From the NCBI GenBank assembly GCA_013288395.1, contig JABDBV010000007.1, positions 1 to 39,831 on the forward strand: a DNA stretch of 39,831 nt. Reading direction: 5' to 3'. Each line of letters starts with the position of its first letter. The first letter of the stretch is position 1. Position numbers and translations under genes: made by a program. The notes below the pieces were generated by a model, which was not told the DNA's origin, searched no databases, and worked only from the letters and a program-made list of their open reading frames with translations. Below are positions 1 to 10,518 of this stretch, one piece after another. The DNA is from Gammaproteobacteria bacterium (GTDB lineage Bacteria; Pseudomonadota; Gammaproteobacteria; DSM-16500).

Positions 1-1384
1 ACAACGCCAACAAATCATTCACGCTACTCGCAGAAAACTGAGTTGCCATATTCTCTTCAAATTTTTTATACATCAACGGAATCCCTTCCTCTCTCCGTCT
101 GCGATGGCCAACCGGGTATTCAACCACTACTTTTTCGGTGCTGGTGCCATCTTTAAAAAAGATTTGTATCGAATTCGCAATCGATCGTTTATCTGGATCT
201 AAATAATCATGTGAATATTGCTTATCTTCTTCTACCACCATTTTTTCACGCAATTGATCAATACGCGCATTCTTCGCAAACGCATCTTCATAATGATCAG
301 CCGTTAAATTACCTTCCAGTAAGCCAACAGCCACCATATATTGTAAACAGTGATCACGATCAGCAGGATTATGCAGCGGGCCAGATTTACTAATAATACG
401 CACAGCCGATTCTTGAGTGGTTAACATAATTTTTTCAATGCGATCTAATTTATTTTTGATGAGAGGGTGTAATTTGATCGCGCACTCAACAGCCGTTTGT
501 GCATGAAATTCCGCAGGAAATGAAATTTTAAATAAGACATTTTCCATGACATACGTTCCAAAGGTACGGTTGATCTTTAACGGTTGTCCTTTCATCACTG
601 CATCATAAAATCCCCATTTTTTAGCGGTCAGCGCACTGGGGTAACCCATTTCACCCTGCATGGTCAGCCATGCTAAACGTGTAGCGCGACTAGTCGCATC
701 CCCCGCAGCCCACGATTTACGAGAACCTGTGTTTGGTGCGTGACGATAAGTGCGTAAGGCGGCACCATCCAGCCATGCTTGCGAGAGTGCGTTAATAACG
801 TGTTCTTTGGTGCCGCCCAGCAACAAGGTCGCAACAGCAGTGGATGCAATTTTCACTAACAATACATGATCAAAGCCTAATCGATTAAATCCATTTTCAA
901 GGGCTAATACACCTTGAATTTCATGCGCTTTGATCATCGCAGACATTACATCGTTTATTAACAGAGGGGTTTTGCCTTCGGAAATATTTTTACGGCTAAC
1001 AAAATCTGCCACTGATAAAATCGCGCCAAGGTTGTCAGAAGGGTGTCCCCATTCCGCAGCTAACCACGTGTCATTGAAATCAAGCCAGCGTACCATCGCG
1101 CCAATATTAAATGCCGCCAGAATAGGATCCAATAAAAAAGAGGTGCCTGGTATAGGCACACCATTCGGAACGGTGGTGCCAGGGACTATAGGCCCTAAAA
1201 GTCGCGTACAAGCAGGATATTGCAATGCCAATATCGCACAACCAATCGCATCCATGAGACATAAACGTGCGGTGGTAAAAGCAAGTTCGCTGGTGATGGT
1301 GTAGTGAGAAACATAATCTGCAATAGAAACTAATTCAGCGTCTGGATGCGGACGCACATTTTCATCAACAGAATGTAATGCCAT
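1..1384 (-). CDS. prpD: 2-methylcitrate dehydratase PrpD (partial, 3' end beyond window)
   Basis: Minus-strand reading frame open from ATG at 1384 to the window edge ([69 protein letters not shown]...[24 protein letters not shown]). MmgE/PrpD-family signature, adjacent to prpC and prpB. Missing from the ORF track because it is truncated. Confidence 0.93.
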   Translation of the reverse strand, partial: MALHSVDENVRPHPDAELVSIADYVSHYTITSELAFTTARLCLMDAIGCAILALQYPACTRLLGPIVPGTTVPNGVPIPGTSFLLDPILAAFNIGAMVRWLDFNDTWLAAEWGHPSDNLGAILSVADFVSRKNISEGKTPLLINDVMSAMIKAHEIQGVLALENGFNRLGFDHVLLVKIASTAVATLLLGGTKEHVINALSQAWLDGAALRTYRHAPNTGSRKSWAAGDATSRATRLAWLTMQGEMGYPSALTAKKWGFYDAVMKGQPLKINRTFGTYVMENVLFKISFPAEFHAQTAVECAIKLHPLIKNKLDRIEKIMLTTQESAVRIISKSGPLHNPADRDHCLQYMVAVGLLEGNLTADHYEDAFAKNARIDQLREKMVVEEDKQYSHDYLDPDKRSIANSIQIFFKDGTSTEKVVVEYPVGHRRRREEGIPLMYKKFEENMATQFSASSVNDLLAL

Positions 1385-1387
1385 TGT

Positions 1388-2509
1388 TTAACCTCGGTCT
1401 TCAATCGGCACGAATGCGCGAGGTGCAGGACCCGTGTAGTCTGCATCCGGTCTGATTAAACGATTATTAGCGCGTTGCTCAAAGATATGCGCACTCCAAC
1501 CACTCAGCCGTGCTATGACAAAAAGAGGCGTAAATAAAGAAGTGGGAATACCGCAAAAATGATAAGTGGTGGCACTATAAAAATCTAAATTAGGAAATAA
1601 TTTCTTTTCATCCCGCATGACTTTTTCTATACGCTCTGAAACGGCAAACAAATAACCGTCCCGCGCTTCTTTTGATAATTTTTCAGACCAGGCTTTGATA
1701 ATATCAGAGCGGGGGTCTGAAATTTTATATACACGATGGCCAAACCCCATAATTTTACTTTTTTTGGCTAGTAGTTCCTTAATGCTTGCTTCTGCCTGAT
1801 CCGGCGTTTTAAATTGTGAAATCAGCCGCATGGCTTCTTCATTAGCGCCACCATGTAATGCACCGCGTAAAGCGCCAATGGCTGAGACGATAGCAGAATA
1901 AAAATCGGATTCTGTAGAAGCGGTGACGCGCGCTGCAAAAGTGGAGGCATTAAACTCGTGTTCAGCATAAAGAATTAATGATACATCGATTGCTCGTCTA
2001 TGTTCGTCATCTGGTTTTTTCCCGTGTAGTAAATGCAGGAAATAGCCAGCAACTGTATGGTCTTCACAATTCCAAGCTTCGATACGAACATTATTGCGAT
2101 GAAATTGATACCAATAAAGCAGCATGGTGGGTGTGCAAGCAATTAAACGGTCAGCAATTTGATGTCCATTGTATTGCAGAGATTCAGATTCGAGCGTCCC
2201 TAGCATTGAAACACTGGTACGCAATACTTCCATGGGATGTGCAGAACCAGGAATAGCTTCAAGTAGCTGTTTAAGCTCGTTTGGTAATCGACGCAGCTTA
2301 ACTAATTTATCACGATACGCATTTAATTGTGGAAGAGTGGGCAGCTCGCCGTAAATCAGTAAATACGCGACTTCTTCAAAAGTAGAGTATTTTGCTAAAT
2401 CGTGAATATCATAACCGCGATAGGTTAGTCCAACCCCTTCTTTGCCTACAGTAGAAATGGTCGTATCACCCACAACCATACCTTCTAGTCCTCCGATTTT
2501 TGCAGTCAT
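1388..2509 (-). CDS. prpC: 2-methylcitrate synthase (citrate synthase family)
   Basis: 373 aa, citrate synthase family motifs ([26 protein letters not shown]); operon position between prpD and prpB. Confidence 0.93.
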   Translation of the reverse strand: MTAKIGGLEGMVVGDTTISTVGKEGVGLTYRGYDIHDLAKYSTFEEVAYLLIYGELPTLPQLNAYRDKLVKLRRLPNELKQLLEAIPGSAHPMEVLRTSVSMLGTLESESLQYNGHQIADRLIACTPTMLLYWYQFHRNNVRIEAWNCEDHTVAGYFLHLLHGKKPDDEHRRAIDVSLILYAEHEFNASTFAARVTASTESDFYSAIVSAIGALRGALHGGANEEAMRLISQFKTPDQAEASIKELLAKKSKIMGFGHRVYKISDPRSDIIKAWSEKLSKEARDGYLFAVSERIEKVMRDEKKLFPNLDFYSATTYHFCGIPTSLFTPLFVIARLSGWSAHIFEQRANNRLIRPDADYTGPAPRAFVPIEDRG

Positions 2510-3381
2510 TCCGTTTTTCCTTTGGCAAAAAGTTCATCTAATTTTTGTTCGTATTCGTGATAATGCAATACATCGTATAATTGTTCACGTGTCTGCATCG
2601 CAGATATCAAGGATTGCTGTGTTCCTTGTTGCCGGATTGTTTTATATACATTAATAGCCGCTGCACTCATGGCTCTGAACGCACTCAGTGGATATAGAAT
2701 TAATTTTATACCAGCATGTTGCAATTCTTGTTTAGTGAAAAGTGGTGTGACACCAAATTCCGTGATATTCGCCAGTACCGGCACACCACAAGCGTTAGTC
2801 ACTGCTTGATAGTCGGCAAGCTTCGTTGCGCCCTCAAAAAAAATCATTTGCGCGCCTGCTTCCACGTAGTCTCGTATACGTTCTATGGTTTTTTCTAAGC
2901 CTTCAATGGCGAGACCATCGGTACGTGCCATGACGGTAAAGTAGGTGGTGTGATTCGCATCAATTGCCGCTTTAATGCGATCGCACATTTCGCTGGTTGA
3001 GACTATTTCTTTTTTGGGTCGATGGCCGCAACGTTTAGCTTGGACTTGGTCTTCAATGTGCGCGCCAGAAGCCCCCGCCTTGATAAGGCTTTTAATGGTG
3101 CGTTCAATACCAAACGCATTACCCCACCCTGTGTCTATGTCGACTAATAACGGTAAGTTGCATGCGGCTGTGATTCGATGCACGTCTTCAACTACATCCG
3201 TTAGATTCGTCATACCTAAATCGGGCAACCCGAAGGAGGCATTGGCAACACCGGCACCGGATAAGTAAATCGCGCGAAAACCTGCTTCTTTGGCAAGCAT
3301 GGCGGAATAAGCATTAATGGTGCCTACGATTTGTAGGGGAGATTCTTGAGATAACGCTTCTTGCAGGTTGGGAAAGTCCAT
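2506..3381 (-). CDS. prpB: methylisocitrate lyase
   Basis: 291 aa isocitrate lyase/PEP mutase family ([60 protein letters not shown]); 4-bp overlap with prpC. Confidence 0.94.
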   Translation of the reverse strand: MDFPNLQEALSQESPLQIVGTINAYSAMLAKEAGFRAIYLSGAGVANASFGLPDLGMTNLTDVVEDVHRITAACNLPLLVDIDTGWGNAFGIERTIKSLIKAGASGAHIEDQVQAKRCGHRPKKEIVSTSEMCDRIKAAIDANHTTYFTVMARTDGLAIEGLEKTIERIRDYVEAGAQMIFFEGATKLADYQAVTNACGVPVLANITEFGVTPLFTKQELQHAGIKLILYPLSAFRAMSAAAINVYKTIRQQGTQQSLISAMQTREQLYDVLHYHEYEQKLDELFAKGKTE

Positions 3382-3429
3382 TTAGTGACGCTCCGTTCAC
3401 ATACGCCATAAAAGCATAGCTTTATATTA

Positions 3430-3502
3430 CTCCCCGAACTGGACTCGAACCAGTGACCTAATGATTAACAGTCATTTGCTCTACCAACTGAGCTATCGGG
3501 GA
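3430..3502 (-). tRNA. tRNA-Asn(GTT)
   Basis: Reverse complement TCCCCGATAGCTCAGTTGGTAGAGCAAATGACTGTTAATCATTAGGTCACTGGTTCGAGTCCAGTTCGGGGAG folds as a cloverleaf; anticodon loop CTGTTAA. Confidence 0.96.
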
Positions 3503-3557
3503 ATCTCGCGTTAAGTGAGAAGAATACTAATATCCGTCAATGCAATCGTCAATATAA

Positions 3558-4772
3558 TTAAGTAATTATTCTTAATTTCCCTGCCACCTTCTTAATCCTC
3601 TTCATCCCTTCCACCAAATTATTCATACTAGTCGTATAGCAAATCCGAATATGCCCCGGCGCACCAAACGCAGAACCAGGCACAATGGCAATATCCGCTT
3701 CGTTCAAAAGAAACTCAGCCATTTCCATATCATTTGTCACACCGAGGACTTTATTATAGAGACCTTCAATAGAGGGGAACGTGTAAAAAGTGCCATCCGA
3801 AGGAACGCAGCGGATGCCAGGAATCGTTTGCAATTCGCCAACAACAAAATCATGCCGTTCTTTGTAAGCATCTCTCATCATTTTTACGCACTGTTGGTCT
3901 CCTTGCAGCGCAGCTAAAGCAGCATATTGTGCATTAGCCGTGGGATTGGAGGTGCATTGCGATTGCACTTTTTTCATGGCGGCAATGATTTTTGCAGGGC
4001 CCGCCGCGTAACCAATGCGCCAACCTGTCATCGCATAAGATTTAGACACGCCATTAATAATAACAGCGCGATCATAAAGCTCAGGGCAAGCATTCAAAAT
4101 ATTTGAAAAAGAGGGTTGGCTCCATAAATTGTGTTCATAGATATCATCACTGGCGATAATAATGCGAGGATGACGTTTAAGAACTTCACCTAATGCTTTT
4201 AATTCATCCAGCGTATAGGCAATGCCCGTTGGGTTAGAGGGGCTATTTAACATCACAATACGTGTGTGCTTGGTAATAGCGGCTTCTAATTGTGCGGATT
4301 GCAGTTTGAAGCGATCAGCAAAATCCGTATTCACAATCACGGGCGTTCCGTCCGCGAGTAAGGTCATATCTGGATAAGACACCCAATATGGCGCAGGAAT
4401 GATCACTTCATCATGGGGATTAACCACCGCTGCAAATAAATTATAAATGCTATGTTTCGCGCCGCAGGAAACGAGCACTTGGTTGAGTTTATAGTTTAAT
4501 TGATTTTCACGCGCAAACTTATCAACAATCGCTTGTTTTAAAGCTTTGATACCATCAACAGGCGTGTATTTAGTGCGGCCATCTCTGATTGCTTTTATCG
4601 CAGCCTCTTTGATGTGGTCAGGCGTATCAAAATCAGGCTCGCCCACGCTCAGGTTAATAATAGGCTTGCCAGATTCGAGTAACTCATCCGCTCGGGCTGA
4701 AATGGCAAGGGTAGGGGAGGGTTTAATTCGCTCTACGCGTGCGGACAAGACATCTGCCAAATCATTTGTCAT
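3558..4772 (-). CDS. class I aspartate aminotransferase
   Basis: 404 aa; PLP fold type I motifs (SPSNPTG, SKSYAMTGWRIGYAAG). Confidence 0.92.
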   Translation of the reverse strand: MTNDLADVLSARVERIKPSPTLAISARADELLESGKPIINLSVGEPDFDTPDHIKEAAIKAIRDGRTKYTPVDGIKALKQAIVDKFARENQLNYKLNQVLVSCGAKHSIYNLFAAVVNPHDEVIIPAPYWVSYPDMTLLADGTPVIVNTDFADRFKLQSAQLEAAITKHTRIVMLNSPSNPTGIAYTLDELKALGEVLKRHPRIIIASDDIYEHNLWSQPSFSNILNACPELYDRAVIINGVSKSYAMTGWRIGYAAGPAKIIAAMKKVQSQCTSNPTANAQYAALAALQGDQQCVKMMRDAYKERHDFVVGELQTIPGIRCVPSDGTFYTFPSIEGLYNKVLGVTNDMEMAEFLLNEADIAIVPGSAFGAPGHIRICYTTSMNNLVEGMKRIKKVAGKLRIIT

Positions 4773-4889
4773 CGGGGGTCGCTCCTCTTTGCTCGTTAGA
4801 ATATGAACAGGGGGCGGATTATAAAGATTTGTTTTGAGAATTTAAACCAAAATTAGCGAATCCGCTGAAGCTTGCAGTATACTTCCCGC

Positions 4890-6902
4890 ATGAAAACGCC
4901 ATTATTCGAATTACACGCAGATTTTAAGCCGGCTGGAGACCAACCACAAGCGATTGCAAAGCTTGTTGATGGCATTCAACAAGGTCTCGCCAATCAAACG
5001 CTATTGGGTGTGACTGGTTCTGGAAAAACCTACACCATCGCCAATGTTATTCAGGCCATTGAGCGCCCTACACTTATTTTGGCGCCGAACAAAACCCTGG
5101 CAGCCCAGCTTTATGGCGAAATGAAAGAGTTTTTTCCTCATAGCGCCGTGGAATATTTTGTTTCGTACTACGACTACTACCAACCAGAAGCCTACGTACC
5201 CTCATCGGACACCTACATTGCCAAAGATGCGGCTATTAATGAACACATCGAACAAATGCGTCTTTCTGCGACTAAAGCTTTATTAGAGAGAAAAGATGCA
5301 GTCATCGTTGCCACCGTTTCTGCGATTTATGGCTTGGGTGATCCCCGCATGTATTTAAGCATGGTGATCCACCTAGACCGCGGCGATAAAATAGACCAGC
5401 GTTTTATTTTGCGACGACTTGCAGAATTGCAATACACACGCAATGATGTTGATTTGCATCGCGCAACGTATCGAGTGCGAGGCGATGTCATTGATGTTTA
5501 TCCTGCAGAATCTGACAGTGAAGCGGTACGTATCGAATTGTTAGGTGATGAAATAGAAAATTTATCTTACTTTGATCCGCTCACCGGTGAAATATTACGC
5601 CGCGTACCACGCCTAACCATTTACCCTAAATCACATTATGTGACCGCACGCGATACCGTCGTCAAAGCACTTGATCAAATCAAAGTGGATTTGCGTATTC
5701 GTCTTGAAGAATTATATAAACTAAATAAATTGGTAGAAGCGCAGCGCTTAGAACAGCGCACCACCTATGATTTAGAATTAATGAAAGAATTAGGCTATTG
5801 CCAGGGCATTGAAAATTATTCCCGTTATTTATCGGGTCGCGCGCCAGGCGAGCCACCGCCCACCTTATTTGATTATCTCCCAAAAGATGCATTACTCATT
5901 ATTGATGAGTCGCATGTGACCGTCCCACAATTGAATGGTATGTATCGTGGTGATCGCTCCCGTAAAGAAACGTTAGTAGAATATGGCTTTCGCTTGCCTT
6001 CAGCGCTTGATAATAGACCCATGCGTTTTGATGAATTTAGCGCTCGCGCTCCGCAAACCATCTATGTGTCAGCCACGCCCAGCGCTTACGAACTAGGAAA
6101 ATCAGATGTAATCGCCGAGCAAGTAGTGCGACCGACCGGATTATTAGATCCCGAAGTGGAAGTACGCCCAGCTGGCACACAAGTCGACGATCTTTTATCA
6201 GAAATTCACAAACGCACCCAAATAGGCGAGCGTGTATTAGTCACGACGCTAACAAAGCGTATGTCTGAAGATTTGACAGAATATTTAGAGGAACACAATG
6301 TACGTGTACGTTATCTACACTCCGACATTGGCACCGTAGAGCGAGTAGAAATCATTCGTGGTTTAAGATTAGGAACCTTTGATGTGCTAGTCGGTATCAA
6401 CTTATTGCGTGAAGGTCTGGATTTGCCAGAAGTATCACTGGTTGCCATTTTAGACGCCGACAAAGAAGGATTTTTACGTTCAGAAACGTCTTTAATTCAA
6501 ACCATAGGCCGTGTTGCCCGTCATTTTAATGGCAAAGCCATTCTCTATGCCGATCGCATCACAGGCTCAATGCAACGAGCGATACAAGAAACAGAACGCC
6601 GCCGCGCCAAGCAACAAATACATAATGAAACGCACGGCATTACACCGCGCAGCATTATCAAAGCCATTCACGACGTAATGGAAGGCGCCTACTCTGAAAA
6701 CACCGTACGTGGCCGCATGTTCCCCAAAACGAAAGTGTCAGAAGACACCATCGATTATGCTGCCCTTTCGCCAGACGCGCTGACTGCACAAATCACCAAA
6801 CTAGAAACGCAAATGTACGAACACGCTCACAACCTAGAATTCGAACAAGCCGCCCACCTGCGCGACCTGATACACCAAGTGAAACAAAATTTAATTTCGT
6901 AG
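4890..6902 (+). CDS. uvrB: excinuclease ABC subunit B
   Basis: UvrB motifs ([57 protein letters not shown] motif at the C-terminus). The track starts at 4872; the internal ATG at 4890 ([19 protein letters not shown]) is the more likely start. Confidence 0.97.
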   Translation: MKTPLFELHADFKPAGDQPQAIAKLVDGIQQGLANQTLLGVTGSGKTYTIANVIQAIERPTLILAPNKTLAAQLYGEMKEFFPHSAVEYFVSYYDYYQPEAYVPSSDTYIAKDAAINEHIEQMRLSATKALLERKDAVIVATVSAIYGLGDPRMYLSMVIHLDRGDKIDQRFILRRLAELQYTRNDVDLHRATYRVRGDVIDVYPAESDSEAVRIELLGDEIENLSYFDPLTGEILRRVPRLTIYPKSHYVTARDTVVKALDQIKVDLRIRLEELYKLNKLVEAQRLEQRTTYDLELMKELGYCQGIENYSRYLSGRAPGEPPPTLFDYLPKDALLIIDESHVTVPQLNGMYRGDRSRKETLVEYGFRLPSALDNRPMRFDEFSARAPQTIYVSATPSAYELGKSDVIAEQVVRPTGLLDPEVEVRPAGTQVDDLLSEIHKRTQIGERVLVTTLTKRMSEDLTEYLEEHNVRVRYLHSDIGTVERVEIIRGLRLGTFDVLVGINLLREGLDLPEVSLVAILDADKEGFLRSETSLIQTIGRVARHFNGKAILYADRITGSMQRAIQETERRRAKQQIHNETHGITPRSIIKAIHDVMEGAYSENTVRGRMFPKTKVSEDTIDYAALSPDALTAQITKLETQMYEHAHNLEFEQAAHLRDLIHQVKQNLIS

Positions 6903-6906
6903 TATC

Positions 6907-6994
6907 GTTATTGCGTGGTTATTGCGTGGTTATTGCGAGGTTATTGCGAGGTTATTGCGTGGTTATTGTATGGTTATTGTATGGTTATTGTATG
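6907..6994. repeat. 8 tandem 11-bp units (GTTATTG + CGTG/CGAG/TATG) directly abutting the left arm of a palindrome
   Basis: Direct reading: GTTATTGCGTG x2, GTTATTGCGAG x2, GTTATTGCGTG x1, GTTATTGTATG x3. Confidence 0.97.
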
Positions 6995-7099
6995 GTTATT
7001 GCCGTCATTGCGAGGAGCGCTTTTTGCGACGAAGCAACCCAGAAACCGGTGCTGGGTTGCTTCGTCGCCCTACGGGCTCCTCGCAATGACGGCAATAAC
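6995..7099. repeat. palindromic repeat element, family 'CGTCATTGCGAGGAGC' (copy 1)
   Basis: Arms 6995-7040 and 7054-7099 (46 bp each) are reverse complements except for a short central mismatch block (CGCTTTTTG versus CCGTAGGG); 13-nt loop AGAAACCGGTGCT. Confidence 0.95.
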
Positions 7100-7188
7100 G
7101 ACGCAATGACGGCAATAACGACGCAATGACGGCAATAACGACGCAATGACGGCAATAACGACGCAATGACGGCACAATAACGACGCAA
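7083..7188. repeat. tandem 20-bp units (GCAATGACGGCAATAACGAC) x4 plus a 22-bp variant, overlapping the right arm of palindrome copy 1
   Basis: Units at 7083, 7103, 7123 and 7143; the fifth unit at 7163 has a 2-bp insertion (GGCACAATAACGAC). Confidence 0.96.
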
Positions 7189-7272
7189 TACCAGAAAGAA
7201 CCCCTTGTATTCCCCAACCCACATAGTTTATATTCTCTCTCGTCCAACTCATATCAAACGGAGCATTGTTGA

Positions 7273-8406
7273 ATGGATTCCAGCTACGATATTGTCACCA
7301 CCACAGTTATCGGCAAGACTCCCCCAAAGAATAATGCAGCTGCGCTATCATCCGTTGCCAGGTTACGAGATGCATACCGACATCCCACTACGCGCCATCT
7401 AGTCGATACAAGCACAGGCGAGCTGTCAGATGTATTGATTATGCTGGCCCTAAACCGCTTTTCCATGCGCACTGGTTCCTTTGCACGCAGTGGCAGTAAT
7501 TTATTTGCTTTTCAAGCCGAAAAAGTCATTTTAAAGAAAACCACATCCGTCATTGAGTTAGTCCGCACTGCTGTGCGACGAATATGCATAGAACAAACCG
7601 TTTATATTCTTATAGAACACTTGATTCATCAGCGCGTAAAAGGCGTGAATGTCATTATTTTTGGCGGCGGCCTCGATGCGTTTGCCTTGCGTTTGCAAAA
7701 ACAACTTAGTTTTCACTCCGACATGTTGAGAATTTACGATGTAGATTTCCCCGGTGAACTGCACGAGACCAAGCAATTCGCTTTAAATAGATTGAGCATG
7801 ATGGGAGCGCACCCGCTCTGTCATTATGCAAAAGGCGCGCCGAATGTCTATTCCATTCAGTGCAATCCCGCAGATGAAGAATGGTATACACAGCTATCTT
7901 CATCCAGAAAAGGCTTTGATAAATCGCTACCCTCAATTGTGATTGGTGATGGTTTTGGAAATTTATCGCAAAAAGAAATGACCACCTTATTAACCTCATT
8001 AAAATCAGAAGTCATGACCGATGACAGCAAATTGATGTTGAGCTTCAGCGAAGCAGGGCAGATATCTATACCATCGCTCCCCCACATACACGGCGAAACA
8101 AGCGACGCTTATGAATTTGCAATCAATCCAACGGATGTGCCCGTATTTATGCGTAAATTAGGTTTCCAAATGGAAGGCAAAATGCTGAGTGATGATTTAC
8201 AGCAGCAAGCATTGCAGGATATAAAATTAGATGAGACAGAGCAAACAGAGGCGGCTAATCAGCCACCACCTGAGAATTTCTTTTTAATGGGCGTGCCACA
8301 ATGGACGAATGTATGCAAATTAGATGAATTAGACATACGCACCGTGCCAGATTTAAAAATAGACGCACCAAGAATGCCGGATCCATCATTAACATCAGCA
8401 CCTTGA
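7273..8406 (+). CDS. leucine carboxyl methyltransferase (LCM/PPM1-like) family SAM-dependent methyltransferase, divergent
   Basis: 377 aa; VIIFGGGLDAFALRLQKQL...LRIYDVDFPGELHETKQFAL resembles the LCM motif pattern (LGAGLDtRayRL...EvDhP...K); also CNPADEEWYTQL...GFDKSLPSIVIGDGFGNLSQKEMTTLL. Confidence 0.62.
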   Translation: MDSSYDIVTTTVIGKTPPKNNAAALSSVARLRDAYRHPTTRHLVDTSTGELSDVLIMLALNRFSMRTGSFARSGSNLFAFQAEKVILKKTTSVIELVRTAVRRICIEQTVYILIEHLIHQRVKGVNVIIFGGGLDAFALRLQKQLSFHSDMLRIYDVDFPGELHETKQFALNRLSMMGAHPLCHYAKGAPNVYSIQCNPADEEWYTQLSSSRKGFDKSLPSIVIGDGFGNLSQKEMTTLLTSLKSEVMTDDSKLMLSFSEAGQISIPSLPHIHGETSDAYEFAINPTDVPVFMRKLGFQMEGKMLSDDLQQQALQDIKLDETEQTEAANQPPPENFFLMGVPQWTNVCKLDELDIRTVPDLKIDAPRMPDPSLTSAP

Positions 8407-8419
8407 TTTCATTAAAGAG

Positions 8420-8439
8420 ATTTAACGTCGTCGTTAAAT
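8420..8439. terminator. short perfect hairpin between convergent genes (candidate bidirectional terminator)
   Basis: ATTTAACG-TCGT-CGTTAAAT, 8-bp stem with 4-nt loop; no strong T tract. Confidence 0.35.
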
Positions 8440-10287
8440 TCACATCTGAAGTCTACGTCCAACAGGCTCTAGATCGATCCCTTCAACCCCCTCAGGTGTA
8501 ATTGGTTGCATCAGTAAAAAATCGTCTTGCTTGTAAGGTATGCAACATATCTCCTCGTGGACAAATTCGGACAGCGGTATTATACCTACGTCGTTACCGT
8601 CCATTATCCTAAAGCTTTCATTTAACCTTTTTTCAAAAGCACTGAAAGCAGCTTCACCGACAGTAGCCCTGACTTCGATCATTTTATCTTTCATAATAGC
8701 CACAATGTGACCAAACGCACTCCCATCACCAAGTTTTAATCGCCTAAAAGTCCACTTTATATAACATCTGTATAGGTCTGGGCCCTGCGTTTTTTTCCAT
8801 AGAAAATCGGCAACATTTTTTGCCTCTGTCTGCAGGCGCCTCGACATTAATAACACATCTTCCAACACTAATATTTTACGGAAATATTTATCAGCTATTT
8901 CTTCATTTTTCTCAAGCTTGATATTTTTATCTTCGTGCCCAACCAAATACAAATAACCAAGTTCTAATAAACATTGACTATTTCCTATCTTCGCTCCTCG
9001 CTGATAAAATTGTATTACTCGCTTAAAGTCAGGTGCTATACCATGCAGGCCGGAAGAATATAGGGAGGCTAATTGCAACAAACACTGGCCAGCATATGCA
9101 ATGCTATCCGTATCAGCTCTGCTATAATTAGCTCCGAACTCAAAAAACTTAATGGCTACATTAACGTCTATAGCTGCGTTTAATCGCTTATCAAGGATAA
9201 GAGTTTCACCATTGAGGTAGAGGTTCCCTAATTCAAAACAAATTTTTCCATCCCCATTTTTCGCTAGTGTTTTTAGCCATTTAAGACTTTCTGTTTGATC
9301 GATAAATTTTTCTTTCAACTCTTTTGGTAGCTGGTCATGTCCATGCATATAAAAATGACTTAATTGTAACGCAGCCTGAGAGCTACCAAGACTGGCTGCT
9401 CTTTTATTAATGGAAATCATTTCTTCAATTCTTTTAACGATTTCTTCAACAGCCAATGAGTTTTTATATTGTAGTAATTTATGCAGTAACATTTCTGCAA
9501 GTAAGAAAAGACATTTAGAGTCTTGCGCATTGCTTAATAGATTAATTGCTCCTTCATTGTTTTTGACAATCTCTAATACGGACACTCCCTGCCATTGTAA
9601 AAGGGCATAAATGGCGGTGGCTTCATTATTTCCACAGCGATGCGCTTCCAATAGCCGATTCTTTCCTTTCTCGATACCTACAATCATTTCCTCATTTATA
9701 GTTATTTTTAGTGCTTTATTTAAATGAGTGCATTCAAAGGTTGGAGCAGAGAAAAATGCGGAGCGTTGCAAAAAGTGTTCAATAAAAGCACCATCTAACC
9801 GGATACACGCTAGCAGCATCATTGCTGGTGAATATTTCCCATTCGCTGATTCCTCTAACAATCTTATTCCTTCATTAATATCTTTTTCCACACCCAAACC
9901 ACCCAACAGCATGATTGCGCGTATGTAATTGACTGAAGGCTGATCCTTTAGCGGAATCTCACCAAGTTGCTGAAGCAATAAATGAACCTGAGAAAAACAA
10001 TGTGCCGCCAGCTTTTTTATCTGTCTATTGTTTATGTCAGTAAGGTGCGCTAAACCTTTTTTAAAAAAATGACGCATTATCCACATCGTTCTACAATCAT
10101 TGCCATGATCGCTTTCACCAAATTCATTTAGAATACGCTGTCTCCATCCGACATTACTCAGATTAATTTGATGAAACAAACGACAAGTCTCATCAGCATC
10201 AAGTAATTCATTTGGCTCTAAGCGAGAAAAAATATGAGCCTCGATGACATCTTGTGGAAGCGTAAAAAAAGAATGCATAAACAACAC
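8440..10287 (-). CDS. F-box domain + Sel1-like repeat protein (eukaryotic-like, effector candidate)
   Basis: 615 aa; N-terminal F-box-like LPQDVIEAHIFSRLEPNELLDADETCRLFHQINLSNVGWRQRI followed by multiple Sel1-like units (e.g. GDGKICFELGNLYLNG, GNSQCLLELGYLYLVGHED...EIADKYFRKI). Confidence 0.75.
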   Translation of the reverse strand: MLFMHSFFTLPQDVIEAHIFSRLEPNELLDADETCRLFHQINLSNVGWRQRILNEFGESDHGNDCRTMWIMRHFFKKGLAHLTDINNRQIKKLAAHCFSQVHLLLQQLGEIPLKDQPSVNYIRAIMLLGGLGVEKDINEGIRLLEESANGKYSPAMMLLACIRLDGAFIEHFLQRSAFFSAPTFECTHLNKALKITINEEMIVGIEKGKNRLLEAHRCGNNEATAIYALLQWQGVSVLEIVKNNEGAINLLSNAQDSKCLFLLAEMLLHKLLQYKNSLAVEEIVKRIEEMISINKRAASLGSSQAALQLSHFYMHGHDQLPKELKEKFIDQTESLKWLKTLAKNGDGKICFELGNLYLNGETLILDKRLNAAIDVNVAIKFFEFGANYSRADTDSIAYAGQCLLQLASLYSSGLHGIAPDFKRVIQFYQRGAKIGNSQCLLELGYLYLVGHEDKNIKLEKNEEIADKYFRKILVLEDVLLMSRRLQTEAKNVADFLWKKTQGPDLYRCYIKWTFRRLKLGDGSAFGHIVAIMKDKMIEVRATVGEAAFSAFEKRLNESFRIMDGNDVGIIPLSEFVHEEICCIPYKQDDFLLMQPITPEGVEGIDLEPVGRRLQM

Positions 10288-10409
10288 CTCGTTTAGGATA
10301 GATTATTTGTAATTTTGCTCATTATATATACACGCGTCGTTTCATGCAAGCACCTTGCTTCTTTCCCCCCAACCAGGTATCTTGACTCCCCGAATTTATG
10401 AGTAAATAG

Positions 10410-10484
10410 AGGCACGTAGCTCAGTGGTAGAGCACCACCTTGACATGGTGGTGGTCGGTGGTTCGATCCCACTCGTGCCTACCA
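10410..10484 (+). tRNA. tRNA-Val(GAC)
   Basis: AGGCACGTAGCTCAGTGGTAGAGCACCACCTTGACATGGTGGTGGTCGGTGGTTCGATCCCACTCGTGCCTACCA; anticodon loop TTGACAT; CCA encoded. Confidence 0.96.
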
Positions 10485-10518
10485 ATTTATCAAGTAGTGT
10501 TAGCAAAGTAGTGGAATT

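Noticed and set aside
930-1304. 124-aa plus-strand ORF (also 211-393)
   Set aside because: Antisense to the clear prpD reading frame; no recognisable family.
1978-3268. Plus-strand ORFs of 60-97 aa across prpC/prpB
   Set aside because: Antisense to strongly supported CDSs.
3430-3502. tRNA genes as prophage/ICE attachment sites
   Set aside because: None of the three tRNAs is followed by an integrase or a visible direct repeat of its 3' end within this window.
6907-7188. CRISPR array
   Set aside because: Units are 11 or 20 bp head-to-tail with no unique spacers and no cas genes nearby.
6911-7252. Several overlapping ORFs with periodic peptides (e.g. MVIAWLLRGYCEVIAWLLYGYC, RRYCRHCVVIAVIASLLPSL)
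   Set aside because: They are translations of the 11-bp/20-bp tandem arrays and palindrome, open in several frames on both strands; no RBS or domain support.
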